A stretch of DNA of 52,146 nucleotides. Source: Bacillus sp. DNRA2. Its GTDB lineage: Bacteria > Bacillota > Bacilli > Bacillales > Cytobacillaceae. Numbering within the stretch: the first letter of the stretch is position 1; the number at the start of each line of letters is the position of its first letter. Location: the NCBI RefSeq assembly GCF_012843265.1, contig NZ_JABAIT010000025.1, positions 1 through 52,146 on the forward strand. Direction: 5' to 3'. The position numbers and the translations under genes are program-made. The notes under the pieces were generated by a model. That model worked only from the letters and a program-made list of their open reading frames with translations, did no database searches and had not been told where the DNA came from. Shown piece by piece: positions 48,804 through 52,146 of this stretch.

Positions 48804-48970
48804 AAGGGTTTACCCAAGAGAATTTTGCGAAAAAAGTCGGTGTGTCTGTTTCGATTTTAGGGGAAATCGAGCGAGGCAATCGGATTCCAACTCAAGAATT
48901 TCTTGAGGAGGTTGCGGCAATACTGCAAATTGACGTCAAAGAACTAACGCCACCGGATGAACTAGAATAA
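48755..48970 (+). CDS. yazB: XRE-type helix-turn-helix protein YazB
   Basis: 71 residues, nearly all one HTH_3 domain (FRKLKGFTQENFAKKVGVSVSILGEIERGNRIP). It is a probable DNA-binding regulator with unknown targets, conserved at this place in Bacilli. It overlaps the end of folK by 49 bases; GGAGTACGG lies before the ATG. Confidence 0.92.
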   Translation: MEADKWGRRIRAFRKLKGFTQENFAKKVGVSVSILGEIERGNRIPTQEFLEEVAAILQIDVKELTPPDELE

Positions 48971-49016
48971 CATTGGAGCATAGATAGAGGCACCTTAGAT
49001 GAAAGGGGTAACTTGT

Positions 49017-50012
49017 TTGTTGAAAATCGGTAATATCGAACTAAAGAATCCAGTTGTCCTCGCGCCGATGGCTGGAGTCTGTAATGCAGCATTCCGTTTA
49101 ACAGTAAAGGAATTCGGTGCAGGTTTAGTTTGTGCAGAAATGGTTAGTGACAAGGGTATCGTCTATAAAAATGAAAAAACCATGAATATGCTATATATAG
49201 ATGAGCAAGAGAAACCGCTTAGCCTCCAGATCTTTGGTGGTGAGAAGAAGACACTTGTAGAAGCAGCTCAGTTTGTTGATAAGCATTCTAATGCGGATAT
49301 CATTGATATTAATATGGGGTGCCCAGTTCCGAAAATTACAAAAGTAGATGCTGGTGCAAAATGGCTTCTTGATTCTAATAAGATTTACGAAATGGTGGCT
49401 GCAGTGGTAGACGCTGTTGATAAACCTGTTACCGTAAAAATGCGAATGGGTTGGGATCCGGACCATATTTATGCAGTTGAGAATGCGCTGGCTGTTGAAA
49501 GAGCTGGCGGTCAAGCCGTTGCTTTACATGGTCGGACACGCTATCAAATGTATGAAGGTAAAGCGGATTGGGATATCATTCGCCAAGTAAAAGAAGCAGT
49601 CAATATTCCGATCATTGGTAATGGGGATGTCAATACTCCTCAGGATGCAAAGCGGATGATAGAAGAGACTGGTTGTGATGGAGTCATGATTGGTCGAGCT
49701 GCTCTAGGAAACCCATGGATGATTTATCGCACCGTGAAATACTTAGAAACAGGTGAACTTATAGGTGAGCCAACCCCTCGAGAGAAAATTGATGTCTGTG
49801 TACTCCATTTAGATCGACTAATTGCTTTGAAAAATGAAAACATCGGTGTACGTGAAATGAGAAAACATGCAGCGTGGTACTTAAAGGGCATCAAAGGAAA
49901 CGCTATCGTTCGTAACGGTATAAATGAGTGTAATACAAGAGCAGAATTAGTTAATCTGTTATATGGATTAGTAGACGGTATCAAAGAATATCAGACTTCA
50001 CAAGTTGGATAA
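49017..50012 (+). CDS. dusB: tRNA-dihydrouridine synthase (DusB type)
   Basis: 331 residues: FMN-binding TIM barrel start VVLAPMAGV, INMGCPVPKI with the catalytic cysteine near 100, HGRTRYQMYEG, and GRAALGNPWMI for phosphate binding. It reduces specific uridines in tRNA D-loops. TTG 49017 follows AAGGGG and gives MLKIGNIEL as in B. subtilis; ATG 48999 is an upstream alternative. Confidence 0.94.
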   Translation: MLKIGNIELKNPVVLAPMAGVCNAAFRLTVKEFGAGLVCAEMVSDKGIVYKNEKTMNMLYIDEQEKPLSLQIFGGEKKTLVEAAQFVDKHSNADIIDINMGCPVPKITKVDAGAKWLLDSNKIYEMVAAVVDAVDKPVTVKMRMGWDPDHIYAVENALAVERAGGQAVALHGRTRYQMYEGKADWDIIRQVKEAVNIPIIGNGDVNTPQDAKRMIEETGCDGVMIGRAALGNPWMIYRTVKYLETGELIGEPTPREKIDVCVLHLDRLIALKNENIGVREMRKHAAWYLKGIKGNAIVRNGINECNTRAELVNLLYGLVDGIKEYQTSQVG

Positions 50013-50060
50013 GTTTGACTTTGTCAACAAGTTTTTCTATAATACCTTTGTTAAAACAAT

Positions 50061-50093
50061 AAACTGCCAGTGTCAAACTGGCAGTTTATTTGT
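50061..50093 (+). terminator. Terminator after dusB
   Basis: A perfect 11-bp stem AAACTGCCAGT / ACTGGCAGTTT with a 5-base loop; the following T tract is interrupted. Confidence 0.72.
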
Positions 50094-50145
50094 ATTTAAA
50101 ATACTTTTATGATGTCTGAACTGTCAAGATTGTGTAAAATAATAA

Positions 50146-51705
<1,560 letters not shown>

Positions 51706-51714
51706 TAAATGATG

Positions 51715-51745
51715 AGCAGGCCAAAGAATTTGGCCTGCTTTTTTA
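51715..51745 (+). terminator. Terminator of lysS
   Basis: AGCAGGCCAAA / TTTGGCCTGCT, 3-base loop, then six Ts. Confidence 0.92.
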
Positions 51746-51828
51746 AATAAAATAAAGACTTTTTGTGGTAAAAATCAGTCTAAATATTCTGTCTATTAGC
51801 ATTTTGAAAAAAAAGTGACGAAAACGTC

Positions 51829-51857
51829 TTGCGCTGATTTTGTAATGGTGGTATATT
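51829..51857 (+). promoter_or_regulatory. rRNA operon promoter P1 (candidate)
   Basis: TTGCGC (51829-51834), 17 bases, TATATT (51852-51857). The -35 is weak, but the position matches the first of the two promoters usual before Bacillus rRNA operons. Confidence 0.5.
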
Positions 51858-51911
51858 ATTATCTGTTGCCACAACATAGAAACATTTTAAAAAAACAAAT
51901 TAAAAAAGTGG

Positions 51912-51940
51912 TTGACGCAATATTAACAATCTGTTAATAT
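51912..51940 (+). promoter_or_regulatory. rRNA operon promoter P2
   Basis: TTGACG (51912-51917) and TAATAT (51935-51940), spacing 17. Confidence 0.75.
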
Positions 51941-51972
51941 TAAAAAGTCGCTTTCGACAAAGCGATAAAAAT

Positions 51973-51982
51973 TGCTCTTTGA
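51973..51982 (+). promoter_or_regulatory. rRNA leader boxA-like antitermination site
   Basis: TGCTCTTTGA closely matches boxA (TGCTCTTTA) and lies in the rRNA leader about 35 bases after P2. The leader to 52079 holds no gene. Confidence 0.7.
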
Positions 51983-52079
51983 AAACTAAACAAACAAACG
52001 TCAACAATAAACAAATTATAGTGTGATTGACTTCGGTCAAAAACACTAGCCAACGTAACTTTTATGAGCTAAATCAACT

Positions 52080-52146
52080 TTCTTGGAGAGTTTGATCCTG
52101 GCTCAGGACGAACGCTGGCGGCGTGCCTAATACATGCAAGTCGAGC
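52080..52146 (+). rRNA. rrs: 16S ribosomal RNA, 5' end (3' end outside window)
   Basis: AGAGTTTGATCCTGGCTCAG, the universal 16S start (E. coli positions 8-27), begins at 52087, which places base 1 near 52080. The text continues as Bacillus 16S to the window end. Confidence 0.97.

Overview
The window is a contiguous piece of a low-GC Firmicute chromosome, from a spore-forming Bacillaceae close in gene content to Bacillus but not B. subtilis itself. It opens inside the 3' end of a 5S rRNA gene and closes about 67 bases into a 16S rRNA gene, so it is the block lying between two rRNA operons. Gene order follows the well-known origin-proximal region of Bacillus from csfB to lysS almost gene for gene. 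All protein genes are on the + strand except abrB. The two tRNA genes also lie on the - strand.

Layout. (1) 1-5300: 5S end and terminator, an unusual inverted repeat array, csfB/gin, a YaaO-type PLP decarboxylase, tmk, holB, ricT, yabA. The xpaC-yaaN and darA-yaaR genes usual here are absent. (2) 5350-14120: trmN6, yazA, rsmI, abrB (opposite strand), metS, a tandem repeat pair next to a probable parS site, tatD, yabE, rnmV, rsmA. (3) 14290-22630: yabG, veg, sspF, ispE, purR, ridA, spoVG, glmU, prs, ctc; two copies of a GC-rich 131-132 bp repeat sit in this part. (4) 22700-33640: pth, fin, mfd, spoVT, a MurJ-like flippase, yabN/mazG, rqcP, yabP, yabQ, divIC, yabR. (5) 33700-34500: a second copy of the inverted array, then tRNA-Glu and tRNA-Met on the - strand, separated by two more repeats. 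(6) 34600-43080: spoIIE, yabS, yabT, a tilS-hprT gene fusion, ftsH. (7) 43180-52146: coaX, hslO, yacD-like PPIase, cysK, folP-folB-folK-yazB-dusB, lysS, then the promoters and start of the next rRNA operon. pabB-pabA-pabC, usual between cysK and folP, are absent.

How the genes fit together. Much of the block is housekeeping: translation and tRNA/rRNA maturation, nucleotide and PRPP supply, folate, cell wall precursors, transcription-coupled repair, protein quality control and division. Interleaved are regulators and effectors of sporulation: AbrB, Gin, Fin, SpoIIE, SpoVG, SpoVT, YabG, SspF, YabP/Q and RicT. Several control sites can be read directly: Spo0A boxes at abrB and spoIIE, a sigma-H promoter at spoVG, a sigma-F promoter at csfB, and a 21-bp-spaced promoter at spoIIE.

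No mobile element with its own enzyme, prophage, CRISPR array or new protein system is visible. The novel content is non-coding: three dispersed repeat families. One is a paired-and-inverted CGGACA array found twice, each time in the same orientation just after the terminator of a stable-RNA operon. Other points of interest are a candidate parS plus a degenerate second one, and the tilS-hprT fusion.
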